Shown piece after piece: positions 29,065 through 36,567 of a stretch of DNA of 37,015 nucleotides. Where the stretch lies: positions 1 through 37,015 of the forward strand of contig NZ_SNXW01000015.1 in assembly GCF_004362855.1 (NCBI RefSeq). The letters run 5' to 3'. The notes below the pieces were generated by a model. The model searched no databases. It was given only the letters and a program-made list of their open reading frames with translations, and was not told where the DNA came from. Position 1 is the first letter of the stretch. Every line of letters starts with the position of its first letter. The stretch is from Aquabacterium commune (GTDB lineage: Bacteria; Pseudomonadota; Gammaproteobacteria; Burkholderiales; Burkholderiaceae_C). A program made the translations under genes and the position numbers.

Positions 29065-30200
29065 GCGCCACCCCGCCCGACGTCGGCACCCGCATCCTGT
29101 TTTTCGCCGATGCGTCCAGTGTGCACACGCGCCGCTGGGTGGCCGCGGTGGCCGAACGCGGCGCCGAGGCCATCGTCATCACCCGACAGCCGGCCGAGGT
29201 GCCGGGCGCGACGGAGGTCATCGCCATCGCGCCGGGCAGCGACAAGCTGACGTGGTTCAAAGCCCTGCCCGAGGTGCGCCGCGTGGCCCGCGAGGTGGCG
29301 CAGCGCTTCCAGCCCACGCTGGTGCATGGGCATTACGTGACCTCGTATGGCCTGTGGGCGGCGATGTGCGGGCTGAAGCTGCCCACGGTGCTGACCGCCT
29401 GGGGCAGCGACATCCTCGTCACGCCGCGCGACAGCCGCCTGATGCGCCTGGTGGTGGCCTGGTCGCTGCGCCACGCCGACCTGATCACGGCCGATTCGCT
29501 GGACATGATCGACGAGATCGCGCGTTACCACCCGGCTGCGCCTTGTCATCAGATCCTGTGGGGCGCGGACACCGATGTCTTCACCCCCGCCGATGCGGCC
29601 TCTGAGCCGGGCCACTTTGACATCGTCAGCCTGCGCAGCTGGGAGCCCAACTACAACATCGACACCATCGTTGAAGCCTTCGCGCAGTTCGCAGCGCAAC
29701 GCCCGCAAGCCCGGGCGCGCCTGCACCTGCTGGGCGGCGGCAGCCTGAGCGATGCCCTGCACGCGCAGGTGGCTCAACTCGGCCTGCAAGACCAGGTGCA
29801 ATTCCATGGCCGCGTCAACGATGTGCAGATGGTGCGGGCCATCCAGCAAAGCCGGGTGTCGGTGTCGGTGCCGACCTCGGACGCCACCTCGGTGTCGGTG
29901 CTGGAGTCGATGGCCTGCGGCCTGCCGGTGCTGGCCTCCGACCTGCCGGCCAACCGCCAGTGGGTCGATGAACAAGGCGGCTGGGTCGTGCCCGTGCGCG
30001 ACGCCCAGGCCCTCACGCAGGCCCTGCTGCTGGCCCACGACCACCCGGCGCAGTCGGCCCAGATGGGCCTGCACAACCGCGAACGCATCGAGCGCGATGC
30101 CTCCCGCCGCGGCCAGATGGACGCCATGTGGCGCCTCTACCAGCGCCTGCTCCACCCCACCGTGCCGCGCCAGCAGCGCAAGCGCGCGGTGACGGGGTGA
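29061..30200 (+). CDS. GT4-family glycosyltransferase
   Basis: A 379-residue GT-B glycosyltransferase. Opening RILFFADASSVHTRRWVAAVAERG; C-terminal domain with VQFHGRVNDVQMVRA, then SVSVLESMACGLPVLASDLP containing the E-x7-E-like family-4 motif, and GGWVVPVRDAQALTQALL. It transfers a sugar from an activated donor to the growing polysaccharide lipid. Its ATG lies inside the previous gene's stop, and its TGA overlaps a GTG of the following gene (GTGA), so the genes are tightly coupled. Exact sugar unknown. Confidence 0.9.
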   Translation: MSATPPDVGTRILFFADASSVHTRRWVAAVAERGAEAIVITRQPAEVPGATEVIAIAPGSDKLTWFKALPEVRRVAREVAQRFQPTLVHGHYVTSYGLWAAMCGLKLPTVLTAWGSDILVTPRDSRLMRLVVAWSLRHADLITADSLDMIDEIARYHPAAPCHQILWGADTDVFTPADAASEPGHFDIVSLRSWEPNYNIDTIVEAFAQFAAQRPQARARLHLLGGGSLSDALHAQVAQLGLQDQVQFHGRVNDVQMVRAIQQSRVSVSVPTSDATSVSVLESMACGLPVLASDLPANRQWVDEQGGWVVPVRDAQALTQALLLAHDHPAQSAQMGLHNRERIERDASRRGQMDAMWRLYQRLLHPTVPRQQRKRAVTG

Positions 30201-30220
30201 ACGCCCCTGTGAGCCCTCCG

Positions 30221-31309
30221 ATGCGCATCTCCGTCATCGTGCCCTGCCGCAACGAAGCGGCCCACATCCGTGCCTTCTGCCAGAGCGTGGCCGAGCAGCA
30301 GCTGCCCGCCGAGGTCGCGCTGGAAGTCTGGATCGCCGATGGCATGAGCAACGACGGCACCCGCGAGCAGCTGGCCGATTGGTGCGCCAGCGACGCCCGC
30401 TTCCACGTCATCGACAACCCGGGCCGCATCGTCTCCACCGGGCTGAACCGCTGCATCGCACACGCCACTGGGGACTTCATCGTGCGCCTGGACGTGCACA
30501 CCGTGTATGCGCCCGACTACATCGCCCAGTGCCTAGCCACCTGGCAGGCCACCGGCGCCGACAACGTGGGCGGCCCCTGGTGCGCGCAAGGGGCACAGGG
30601 CAAGGGGGGCACCGTGCAGCGCGCCGTGGCCGCGGCCTTCCAGTCGAAGTGGGTGTCGGGCGGGGCGCGTTCGCGCGACCTGACATACAACGGCGAGGTG
30701 GACACGGTTTACCTGGGCGCCTGGCCGCGCAGCACCTTCGAGCGCTTCGGCGGCTTCGACGAGACCCTCGTGCGCAACCAGGACGACGAACACAACCTGC
30801 GCATCCACCAGGGCGGCGGGCGCATCTGGCAATCGGCCAGCATCCGCTCGGTGTACTTCCCGCGCAGCAGCAAGCGCGATGTCTTCCGCCAATACCGCCA
30901 GTACGGCTACTGGAAGCCCTTCGTCATGCGCAAGCACGGCCAGGCCGCGGCCCTGCGCCACCTCGTCCCCGGCTTGTTCGTGGCGGCCTTGCTGCTGTGC
31001 CTGATGCTGATGCTGCTGGGTGCCGCGGTGAGCTACCTGCTGCCGCCCGCAGCCGACTACCGCCTGGCCGCGCTGTGGCTGGCCGCACTCGGTGCCGGTG
31101 GCCTGATGGCCCTGAGCGCGCTGTACGGCGCCGCGGTGTTCGCCGTGAGCACCGCGATCAGCCGCGAGGCCGGGCGCGAGCTCTGGTGGCACCTGCCCGA
31201 CGTCATCGCCGCCTACCACTTCGGCTACGGCCTGGGCTCGCTGCAAGGCTGGTGGGATGCGCTGGTGCGCCGCCGCCCCGACCCTGCGTTTGGCCGCTTG
31301 ACGCGCTGA
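30221..31309 (+). CDS. GT2-family glycosyltransferase with membrane tail
   Basis: About 362 residues. The N-terminal GT-A domain reads ISVIVPCRNEAAHIRAF, VWIADGMSNDGT, then the DxD-like RLDVHTVYAPDYI and NQDDEHNLRIHQGG acceptor region. Two or more C-terminal membrane segments follow (LVPGLFVAALLLCLMLMLLG, LAALWLAALGAGGLMAL). It adds a sugar to a membrane-linked acceptor. ATG 30221 is used; GTG 30197, which overlaps the previous stop, is an equally plausible start adding eight residues. Confidence 0.9.
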   Translation: MRISVIVPCRNEAAHIRAFCQSVAEQQLPAEVALEVWIADGMSNDGTREQLADWCASDARFHVIDNPGRIVSTGLNRCIAHATGDFIVRLDVHTVYAPDYIAQCLATWQATGADNVGGPWCAQGAQGKGGTVQRAVAAAFQSKWVSGGARSRDLTYNGEVDTVYLGAWPRSTFERFGGFDETLVRNQDDEHNLRIHQGGGRIWQSASIRSVYFPRSSKRDVFRQYRQYGYWKPFVMRKHGQAAALRHLVPGLFVAALLLCLMLMLLGAAVSYLLPPAADYRLAALWLAALGAGGLMALSALYGAAVFAVSTAISREAGRELWWHLPDVIAAYHFGYGLGSLQGWWDALVRRRPDPAFGRLTR

Positions 31310-31350
31310 GTCGCCTGACCCGATGAACTGAAAGACCTCCCGAGACCGCC

Positions 31351-32577
31351 ATGAGCATCGACCACAAGCCCCCCGCCCTGCCGTTCTTGCCTTTCGCCCT
31401 GCCCGAGATCGGTGAAGAAGAAATCGCCGAGGTGGTGGACACCCTGCGCTCCGGCTGGGTCACCACGGGCCCCAAGGCGCGCCAGTTCGAGCAGGCGTTT
31501 GCGGCCTACCTGATCCACCACGCGGATTCGCACGTCGGGGCCGAAGGCACGGGCGAGCTCCACGCCATTGCCGTCAACTCCGCCACCGCCGGGCTGCACC
31601 TGGCGCTCGAAGCGCTGGGCATCGGGCCGGGCGACGAGGTCATCACCACCACCCACACCTTCACGGCCACGGCCGAGGTGGTGCGCTACCTGGGTGCCGA
31701 CGTCAAGCTGGTGGACATCGACCCGGCCACGCTGAACATCGACCCGGCCGCCATCGAGGCCGCCATCACGCCGCGCACGAAGGCCATCATGCCGGTGCAC
31801 TACGCCGGCCTGGCGGTGGACATGGGCGCCATCCACGCCATCGCGCACAAGCACGGCCTGAAGGTCGTGGAAGACGCCGCCCACGCGCTGCCCACCACCT
31901 GGAAAGGCCAGCTGATCGGCCTGCACGACAGCGACGCCATCGTCTTCAGCTTTTACGCCAACAAGACGATGACGACGGGCGAGGGCGGCATGCTGGTCAC
32001 GCGCAACGCCGCGCTGGCCGCGCGCGCCAAGGTCATGCGCCTGCACGGCATCAACCGCGATGCCTTCGACCGCTTCACCGCCAAGGTGCCCAGCTGGTAT
32101 TACGAGATCGTCGCGCCCGGTTTCAAGTACAACCTGACCGACATCGCAGCCAGCCTGGGCCTGCAACAGCTCCAGCGCATCGACGGCTTCCAACGCAAAC
32201 GCGAGCACATCGCCCAGCGCTTCGACGCCGCCCTGGCCGACCTGCCCCTGGTGCTGCCCCCGCGGCCCGTGCACGAAGGCGACGTCCACGCTTGGCACCT
32301 CTACGTGGTGCGCCTGAGCGACGAGGCCATCGCCCAAGGCATCACCCGCGACGGCTTCATCGAGAGCCTGTTCGCCGATGGCATCGGCGTGAGCGTGCAC
32401 TACATCCCGCTGCACCTGCACCCGTATTGGAAGGACCGCTACGACCTCCAGCCCGAGACCTTCCCGCACAGCCAGAAGGCCTACGAGCGCATGGTCAGCC
32501 TGCCGCTATACACCCGCATGAGCGAGGCCGACACCGACCGCGTGATCGCGGCGGTGCGCAAGGCTTTGGGTCGATGA
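31351..32577 (+). CDS. DegT/DnrJ/EryC1-family sugar aminotransferase
   Basis: A 408-residue PLP enzyme. It shows the N-terminal [44 protein letters not shown] (Asp175 for the cofactor ring nitrogen), and the Schiff-base lysine Lys205 in [15 protein letters not shown]. It aminates a nucleotide 4-keto sugar, as in bacillosamine, perosamine and related deoxyaminosugars. Between AAYL and IAVNSATAG there are about 14 extra residues ([18 protein letters not shown]) compared with most family members as I recall them. It is followed by the initiating sugar transferase, 26 bases on. Confidence 0.93.
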   Translation: MSIDHKPPALPFLPFALPEIGEEEIAEVVDTLRSGWVTTGPKARQFEQAFAAYLIHHADSHVGAEGTGELHAIAVNSATAGLHLALEALGIGPGDEVITTTHTFTATAEVVRYLGADVKLVDIDPATLNIDPAAIEAAITPRTKAIMPVHYAGLAVDMGAIHAIAHKHGLKVVEDAAHALPTTWKGQLIGLHDSDAIVFSFYANKTMTTGEGGMLVTRNAALAARAKVMRLHGINRDAFDRFTAKVPSWYYEIVAPGFKYNLTDIAASLGLQQLQRIDGFQRKREHIAQRFDAALADLPLVLPPRPVHEGDVHAWHLYVVRLSDEAIAQGITRDGFIESLFADGIGVSVHYIPLHLHPYWKDRYDLQPETFPHSQKAYERMVSLPLYTRMSEADTDRVIAAVRKALGR

Positions 32578-32602
32578 TGGCGTTGATGGCGTTGATGGCG
32601 TA
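32576..32602 (+). repeat. Three 9-bp direct repeats between aminotransferase and sugar transferase
   Basis: GATGGCGTT, GATGGCGTT, GATGGCGTA follow one another, starting at the aminotransferase stop codon and ending just before the next ATG. Slippage could change the spacing; nothing more is visible. Confidence 0.7.
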
Positions 32603-32603
32603 G

Positions 32604-33236
32604 ATGACAGTGATGGCCAAGCGTTTGTTCGACGTGCTGCTGTCCAGCATCGGCCTCTTGCTGCTGATGCCGCTGCTGGGCCTGATCGCGCTGTGCGTGA
32701 AGCTGGACTCGCCCGGGCCGGTGATGTTCCGCCAGGAGCGCGTGGGCCGCTTCGGCCAACCTTTTCGCATCCACAAGTTCCGCACCATGCGGCATGTGGC
32801 GAACGTGGTGGATGCTGTGTCTGGCCAGCCCAGCCAGGGCCTGCAGATCACGGTGGGGGCGGACCGCCGCATCACCCGCGTGGGCCACTTCCTGCGCGCC
32901 TCCAAGCTCGACGAGCTGCCCCAGCTGCTGGACGTGTGGCTGGGCGACATGAGCCTGGTGGGGCCGCGCCCCGAGGTGCCGCGTTACGTGGCGCACTACC
33001 CGGCGGCGCTGCGCGAGAAGGTGCTGTCGGTGCGCCCGGGCATCACCGACATCGCCTCCATCGAGTACCGCGACGAAAGCAGCGTGCTGGCCCGCGCCAG
33101 CGACCCCGAGCAGGCCTACATCCACGAGGTGCTGCCGCACAAGCTGGCCTTGGCCGCGCAGTACGTGGACCAGTCCTCGCTGTGGCTGGACGTGCGCCTG
33201 ATCGCGCGCACGGTGCTGGCCATCGTGGGCCGCTGA
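32604..33236 (+). CDS. Initiating sugar-phosphate transferase (small PGT)
   Basis: A 210-residue monotopic phosphoglycosyl transferase, about the size of PglC. It has an N-terminal re-entrant hydrophobic helix (VLLSSIGLLLLMPLLGLIA), then SPGPVMFRQERVGRFGQPF, KFRTM, SKLDELPQLLDVWLGDMSLVGPRPE with the Asp-Glu catalytic pair, and RPGITDIAS. It transfers a sugar phosphate onto the lipid carrier and starts repeat-unit synthesis. ATG 32604 is taken; ATG 32613 (MAKRLFDV) is possible. It is the only initiating enzyme in this locus. Confidence 0.92.
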   Translation: MTVMAKRLFDVLLSSIGLLLLMPLLGLIALCVKLDSPGPVMFRQERVGRFGQPFRIHKFRTMRHVANVVDAVSGQPSQGLQITVGADRRITRVGHFLRASKLDELPQLLDVWLGDMSLVGPRPEVPRYVAHYPAALREKVLSVRPGITDIASIEYRDESSVLARASDPEQAYIHEVLPHKLALAAQYVDQSSLWLDVRLIARTVLAIVGR

Positions 33237-33241
33237 ACCCC

Positions 33242-33559
33242 ATGGTCGAACTGGCTTTGCTGGCGGTGCTGGTGGGCGGGGGCGCCTGGTACGTGCTGTC
33301 GCGCCGCCAGGGCCTGGACGAGGCCGCGCGCCAGCTGCGCACCGCGACCACCACGCCCGATGGCTTCGACGGCGCCCAAGCCACGGTGCTGACCGAAACC
33401 GTGGCGCCCCAAGGCGATGCCCACACCGGCCCCTGGTTGCGTGTGAGCAGTGTGTGCCGCATGCCCGACGGCGGCCTGTGGCAGGTGGTGGTGGAAACGG
33501 CGCGCACCGGCGCCGAGGCGCGGGGCACCGCGCAGAAAGTGCCGCCCGCGCCCTTGTGA
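33242..33559 (+). CDS. Small membrane-anchored protein of unknown function
   Basis: A 105-residue protein starting five bases after the sugar transferase stop. One N-terminal membrane segment (LALLAVLVGGGAWYVLS) is followed by a soluble part with TLRTA-like helices, and WLRVSSVCRMPDGGLWQVVVETARTG. I do not recognise the family. Frame, spacing and codon use match the neighbouring genes, which supports it as the last gene of the polysaccharide operon. Confidence 0.55.
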   Translation: MVELALLAVLVGGGAWYVLSRRQGLDEAARQLRTATTTPDGFDGAQATVLTETVAPQGDAHTGPWLRVSSVCRMPDGGLWQVVVETARTGAEARGTAQKVPPAPL

Positions 33560-33633
33560 GCGACGGGCTTCGGTCGGCAAGCGCCAACGTCGGCACTGCC
33601 AGTGCCATGCGCCGCACTCGGCGAGCCATCGTG

Positions 33634-33836
33634 TGCCGCAAAAAGCGGCAGCGTTGTCGCGAAAAGCGCCGAGCGTGTCGCACAAAGCGCGGCCACTGCC
33701 GCTGAAAGCGCCGACACCGCCCCTTTTTGGGGCGCGCATGGCCCAGCGCGACCCATGCGTTGTCGTGAAAAGCGAGGACGTCGGCGCGCAAAGCGGCGGT
33801 GCTGTCGCCAAAAGCGCGGCGCACGGCACTTTCAGC
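33634..33836. repeat. Degenerate 21-bp-period repeat beside intI
   Basis: The core AAAGCG recurs at 33642, 33663, 33684 and 33705, exactly 21 bases apart, and again at 33769, 33790 and 33811, with a degenerate copy at 33832. A consensus around each core is TGYCGCNAAAAGCGCSG. In one frame this gives a seven-residue AKS-type repeat, but no credible gene is seen, and the 334 bases from 33560 to 33893 hold nothing else except a REP-like sequence at the right edge. Confidence 0.7.
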
Positions 33837-33885
33837 GCGGAGGTCGGCGCTTTGTGTGCGGCGGGCGGCGCTGGGCGACTCAGCG

Positions 33886-33918
33886 CTCGTCCCTCAGAGC
33901 TTGTCGAAGGGACTGAGC
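33886..33918. repeat. REP-like inverted repeat at the intI stop codon
   Basis: GCTC-GTCCCT ... AGGGAC-TGAGC forms an imperfect palindrome around AGCTTGTCGA. The core TTCGACAAGCTC recurs in repetitive elements of many beta- and gammaproteobacteria (from memory). The intI TGA (33894-33896) lies inside it, so the integrase C-terminus SPFDKL is encoded by the palindrome. Confidence 0.45.
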
Positions 33919-34937
33919 ACGCCGCGCCCGCCGCGGTTCATGACGTGGGTGTAGATCTGCGTGGTGGCGACATCGGCGTGGCCCAGCAGTTCCTGCACGG
34001 TGCGGATGTCGTAGCCGGCCTGCAGCATGTGCGTGGCAAAGCTGTGGCGCAGCACGTGCGGGCTGCAGGGCTTGTCGATGCCGGCGCGGCGGGCGCCCAG
34101 GGCCACGGCGCGCTGCACCGTCTGTTCGCAGAGGTGGTGGCGCCGCTCGACGCCTGAGCGCGGGTCGATGGCGCGCTGCGCGCTGGGGAAAACGAATTGC
34201 CAGCCCCAGGTGACGCCGGCGCGGGGGTATTTCTGTGCGAGGGCGTCGGGCAGCCAAACCTCGCCCAAACCCTCTGCCAGGTCTTTCAGATGCAGCGCGC
34301 GGGATTTGGCGATTTGCTGCTGCAAAGGCGCGATGAGATTTTCGGGCAGCACGGTGACGCGGTCCTTGTTGCCCTTGCCCGCGCGGATGAGGATTTCCCG
34401 CCGCGTGAATTCGACGTCCTTGACGCGCAGGCGCAAACCCTCCAGCAGGCGCATGCCAGTGCCGTACAGCAGGCTGGCGACCAGGCCGGTGGTGCCATTC
34501 AATTGCATCAGCAATTCGCGCACTTCGCGTTCGGTCAATACCACCGGCAAACGGCGTGATTGCTTGGCCGACACCACCTCCGACAGCCACGGCAGTTCGA
34601 TGCCCAGTACTTCGCGGTACAAAAAGAGCAGGGCGGATTTGGCTTGGTTCTGCGTGGCGGCAGACACATTGCGGCCCACGGCCAAATGGCTGAGGAAGGC
34701 TTCGACCTCGGCGGCGCCCATGTCGCGTGGGTGGCGCTTGCCGTGGTGGAGGATGAAACGGCGCGCCCAATCGACATACACCTGTTCGGTGCGGATGCTG
34801 TAGTGCAGCGTGCGCAGGCGGGCGCGGAGTTGGTCGAGCAGGCGGGGAGGGGGGGATGCTGGCGCGGTGGCCGCGGGCAGCTGCTCATGCGCCGTCAGCG
34901 AGGCGAGGGGTGTGGCGTCCAGCAGGGAGGGGTACAT
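33894..34937 (-). CDS. intI: Integron integrase (tyrosine recombinase)
   Basis: A 347-residue tyrosine recombinase. The catalytic set is complete: Arg163 (GTGMRLLEGL), Lys189/Lys191 region, His294-x2-Arg297 (SPHVLRHSF), His320 (LLGHADV) and the nucleophile Tyr329 (TTQIYTHV). The integron-specific extra domain is present at about residues 226-252 (EVWLPDALAQKYPRAG, WGWQFVFPS), which separates IntI from XerC/D. IntI binds single-stranded attC hairpins and inserts cassettes at attI. Several upstream ATGs (34991, 35042) are in frame; I chose ATG 34937 because the resulting length suits the family and leaves the attI region free. No clear ribosome site is visible. It is transcribed away from the cassette array, as usual. 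Confidence 0.93.
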   Translation of the reverse strand: MYPSLLDATPLASLTAHEQLPAATAPASPPPRLLDQLRARLRTLHYSIRTEQVYVDWARRFILHHGKRHPRDMGAAEVEAFLSHLAVGRNVSAATQNQAKSALLFLYREVLGIELPWLSEVVSAKQSRRLPVVLTEREVRELLMQLNGTTGLVASLLYGTGMRLLEGLRLRVKDVEFTRREILIRAGKGNKDRVTVLPENLIAPLQQQIAKSRALHLKDLAEGLGEVWLPDALAQKYPRAGVTWGWQFVFPSAQRAIDPRSGVERRHHLCEQTVQRAVALGARRAGIDKPCSPHVLRHSFATHMLQAGYDIRTVQELLGHADVATTQIYTHVMNRGGRGVLSPFDKL

Positions 34938-34962
34938 GGCAGTGGCGTTGTGCACAGGATTT

Positions 34963-34975
34963 TTAGGTTGCCTAA
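34963..34975. promoter_or_regulatory. Palindrome upstream of intI
   Basis: TTAGG-TTG-CCTAA lies 26 bases upstream of the preferred intI start. It shares TTAGG/CCTAA with the recombination core sites (GTTAGGC/GCCTAAC), so it may be an IntI binding site that links expression to recombination, or a secondary recombination site. Function inferred. Confidence 0.35.
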
Positions 34976-35061
34976 TGCGGGCATCCGCCATGACTGCTGC
35001 GGGGTGCGTGGGGATGTTGCCCTGGGGCGTAGATCCTGTCATCGCCCGTCAGGGGGATCGT

Positions 35062-35111
35062 GTTAGACCAACACCTCGGGTAGAGTGGGGTGGGTCTAAT
35101 TCCAGTTAGGC
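35062..35111 (+). other. attI: attI recombination site
   Basis: Next to intI and before the first cassette. The core R box GTTAGGC (35105-35111) follows an inverted L-like box GTCTAAT (35094-35100) with a four-base spacer, the same arrangement as in attI1. An additional GTTAGAC at 35062-35068 matches GTTRRRY and forms a perfect inverted repeat (TTAGACC/GGTCTAA, 35063-35069 and 35093-35099). The proposed crossover lies between G35105 and T35106. Confidence 0.75.
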
Positions 35112-35244
35112 CTGCGGAATGCCCAGTATTCATCGGGCTTGTGGGCCGCCTGTCCTGCGGCAGTCGTGCGAGCCACCGAGCACCTCGAGTTGAGTGGCGC
35201 GCAGGTCTTTTGCTCAGGTTGAAGGTGCGTTAGATTGAGGCATT

Positions 35245-35263
35245 CGTCAGCGCATGGCTGACG
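35245..35263 (+). repeat. Conserved hairpin in cassette 1, copied in all five cassettes
   Basis: CGTCAGC-GCATG-GCTGACG is a perfect 7-bp inverted repeat with an ATG in its loop, 22 bases upstream of the cassette ORF start. The same element recurs in cassettes 2 to 5. It may control initiation at the following ribosome site or terminate upstream transcription. Confidence 0.7.
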
Positions 35264-35284
35264 CCATACGCAAAGGGAGGCGGC

Positions 35285-35461
35285 ATGGCGACGTTGTTCG
35301 AGTCGGCTGGCATCACAGCACATCGCGCACACCAGGCAGTTGCCTCGTGTGCGGGCTGGCTGCCTGCGCATTCGGCCCACTGCCACCAGCCTAACTGTGC
35401 GTTGCAGCGGACGCCAACCCCTGCGGTGTTGGTGCCCTGCGCTTCGCTCCGGCGCCGCTGA
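35285..35461 (+). CDS. Cassette 1 micro-protein, variable N-terminus (58 aa)
   Basis: This ORF has GGGAGG four bases before its ATG, begins MATLFESAGIT, continues AHRAHQAVASCAGWLPAHSA, and reads through the attC site to end with CASLRRR and TGA at 35461. Its length of 177 bases is the same in all five cassettes, and the N-terminal segment of about nine residues differs in each one. Three cysteines and three or more histidines are nearly constant. I recognise the C-terminal part as the translation of the attC site, so the function, and even coding, is unproven. Confidence 0.45.
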   Translation: MATLFESAGITAHRAHQAVASCAGWLPAHSAHCHQPNCALQRTPTPAVLVPCASLRRR

Positions 35462-35476
35462 ACTTGGGCGTTAGGC
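35389..35476 (+). repeat. attC: attC site of cassette 1
   Basis: R'' GCCTAAC (35389-35395) and R' GTTAGGC (35470-35476) are perfectly complementary. Internal CAGCGG/CCGCTG arms form the L boxes. An inner palindrome of the CCAACCCC...GGTGTTGG type gives the variable terminal hairpin. Length 88 bp. Confidence 0.9.
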
Positions 35477-35650
35477 CTGCTTGAATGCTCCCTGTACGCA
35501 GGCCAAATGGGGCGCCTGTCCTGCGGCAGTCGTCCGCACCACCGCGTACCTCGGGTTGAGTGCCGCGCGGGTCTTTTGCTCAGGTTGAAGGTGGGTTAGA
35601 TTGAGGCATTCGTCAGCGCATGGCTGACGCCATACGCAAGGGGAGGCGGC

Positions 35651-35827
35651 ATGGCAATGTTCATCTCAGAAGTTGCCAAGTCAGCACATCGCGCACACCA
35701 GGCAGTTGCCTCGTGTGCGGTCTCACTGCCTGTGCATTCGGCCCACTGCCACCAGCCTAACTGTGCGTTGCAGCGGACGCCAACCCCTTCGGTGTTGGTG
35801 CCCTGCGCTTCGCTCCGGCGCCGCTGA
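35651..35827 (+). CDS. Cassette 2 micro-protein, variable N-terminus (58 aa)
   Basis: Same design as cassette 1: GGGAGG upstream, MAMFISEVAKS at the N-terminus, then AHRAHQAVASCAVSLPVHSA and the attC-encoded tail. The conserved Trp-Leu-Pro of the other copies is Ser-Leu-Pro here. Length is 177 bases. The function is unknown. Confidence 0.45.
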   Translation: MAMFISEVAKSAHRAHQAVASCAVSLPVHSAHCHQPNCALQRTPTPSVLVPCASLRRR

Positions 35828-35842
35828 ACTTGGGCGTTAGGC
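35755..35842 (+). repeat. attC: attC site of cassette 2
   Basis: GCCTAAC (35755-35761) to GTTAGGC (35836-35842), 88 bp, nearly identical to cassette 1. Cassette 2 spans 35471-35836 (366 bp). Confidence 0.9.
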
Positions 35843-36012
35843 CTGCGGAATGCCCAGTATTCATGGGGCTTTCGGGCCGCCTGTCCTTCGGCAGTCGTGC
35901 GAGCCACCGAGGCGTGCGGTCTGCGTGATGGCGTCACAGTCGCGCAGGGTGCGGTGAGGTAGATTGAGGTTCTCGTCAGCGCATGGCTGACGCCATACGC
36001 AAGGGAGGCGGC

Positions 36013-36189
36013 ATGGCAATGTGGGTTGAACTTGCTGACTACACAGCACATCGCGCACACCAGGCAGTTGCCTCGTGTGCGAGCTGGCTGCCTGCGCATC
36101 CGGCCCACTGCCACCAGCCTAACTGTGCGTTGCAGCGGACGCCAACCCCTGCGGGGTCGGTGCCCTGCGCTTCGCTCCGGCGCCGCTGA
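36013..36189 (+). CDS. Cassette 3 micro-protein, variable N-terminus (58 aa)
   Basis: Length 177 bases; N-terminus MAMWVELADYT followed by AHRAHQAVASCASWLPAHPA and the attC tail. Here one base fewer before the ATG places the upstream hairpin ATG in frame, giving a possible 68-residue form that begins MADAIRKGGG at 35983. In the other cassettes that leader is out of frame. Confidence 0.45.
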   Translation: MAMWVELADYTAHRAHQAVASCASWLPAHPAHCHQPNCALQRTPTPAGSVPCASLRRR

Positions 36190-36204
36190 ACTTGGGCGTT
36201 AGGC
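36117..36204 (+). repeat. attC: attC site of cassette 3
   Basis: GCCTAAC (36117-36123) to GTTAGGC (36198-36204), 88 bp. Cassette 3 spans 35837-36198 (362 bp). Confidence 0.9.
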
Positions 36205-36375
36205 CTGCGGAATGCCCAGTATTCATCGGGCTTGTGGGCCGCCTGTCCTTCGGCAGTCGTGCGCACCACCGGAGCGTGCGGTCTGCGTGTTGGCGTCACA
36301 GTCGCGCAGGGTGCAGTGAGGTAGATTGAGGTTCTCGTCAGCGCATGGCTGACGCCATACGCAAGGGGAGGCGGC

Positions 36376-36552
36376 ATGGCAATGTTGGGTCAACTTGCTG
36401 GCATCACGGCACATCGCGCACACCAGGCAGTTGCCTCGTGTGCGGGCTGGCTGCCTGCGCATCCGGCCCACTGCCACCAGCCTAACTGTGCGTTGCAGCG
36501 GACGCCAACCCCTTCGGGGTTGGTGCCCTGCGCTTCGCTCCGGCGCCGCTGA
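36376..36552 (+). CDS. Cassette 4 micro-protein, variable N-terminus (58 aa)
   Basis: Length 177 bases; N-terminus MAMLGQLAGIT followed by AHRAHQAVASCAGWLPAHPA and the attC tail, with GGGGAGG before the ATG. Its core is very close to those of cassettes 1 and 3, while the variable stretch differs. Confidence 0.45.
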   Translation: MAMLGQLAGITAHRAHQAVASCAGWLPAHPAHCHQPNCALQRTPTPSGLVPCASLRRR

Positions 36553-36567
36553 ACTTGGGCGTTAGGC
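36480..36567 (+). repeat. attC: attC site of cassette 4
   Basis: GCCTAAC (36480-36486) to GTTAGGC (36561-36567), 88 bp, with a perfect inner hairpin CCAACCCC-TTC-GGGGTTGG. Cassette 4 spans 36199-36561 (363 bp). Confidence 0.9.

Noticed and set aside
33602..33916. Possible gene made from 21-bp repeats (AKS-type heptads)
   Set aside because: No ribosome site, composition changes abruptly after the repeats, and the opposite strand is open in two frames as well. Better treated as a repeat region.
35041..35060. LexA-like box near attI (CTG ... CAG at 35038-35052)
   Set aside because: The half-sites are 11 bases apart where ten are expected, and the flanks do not match; not a credible SOS box.
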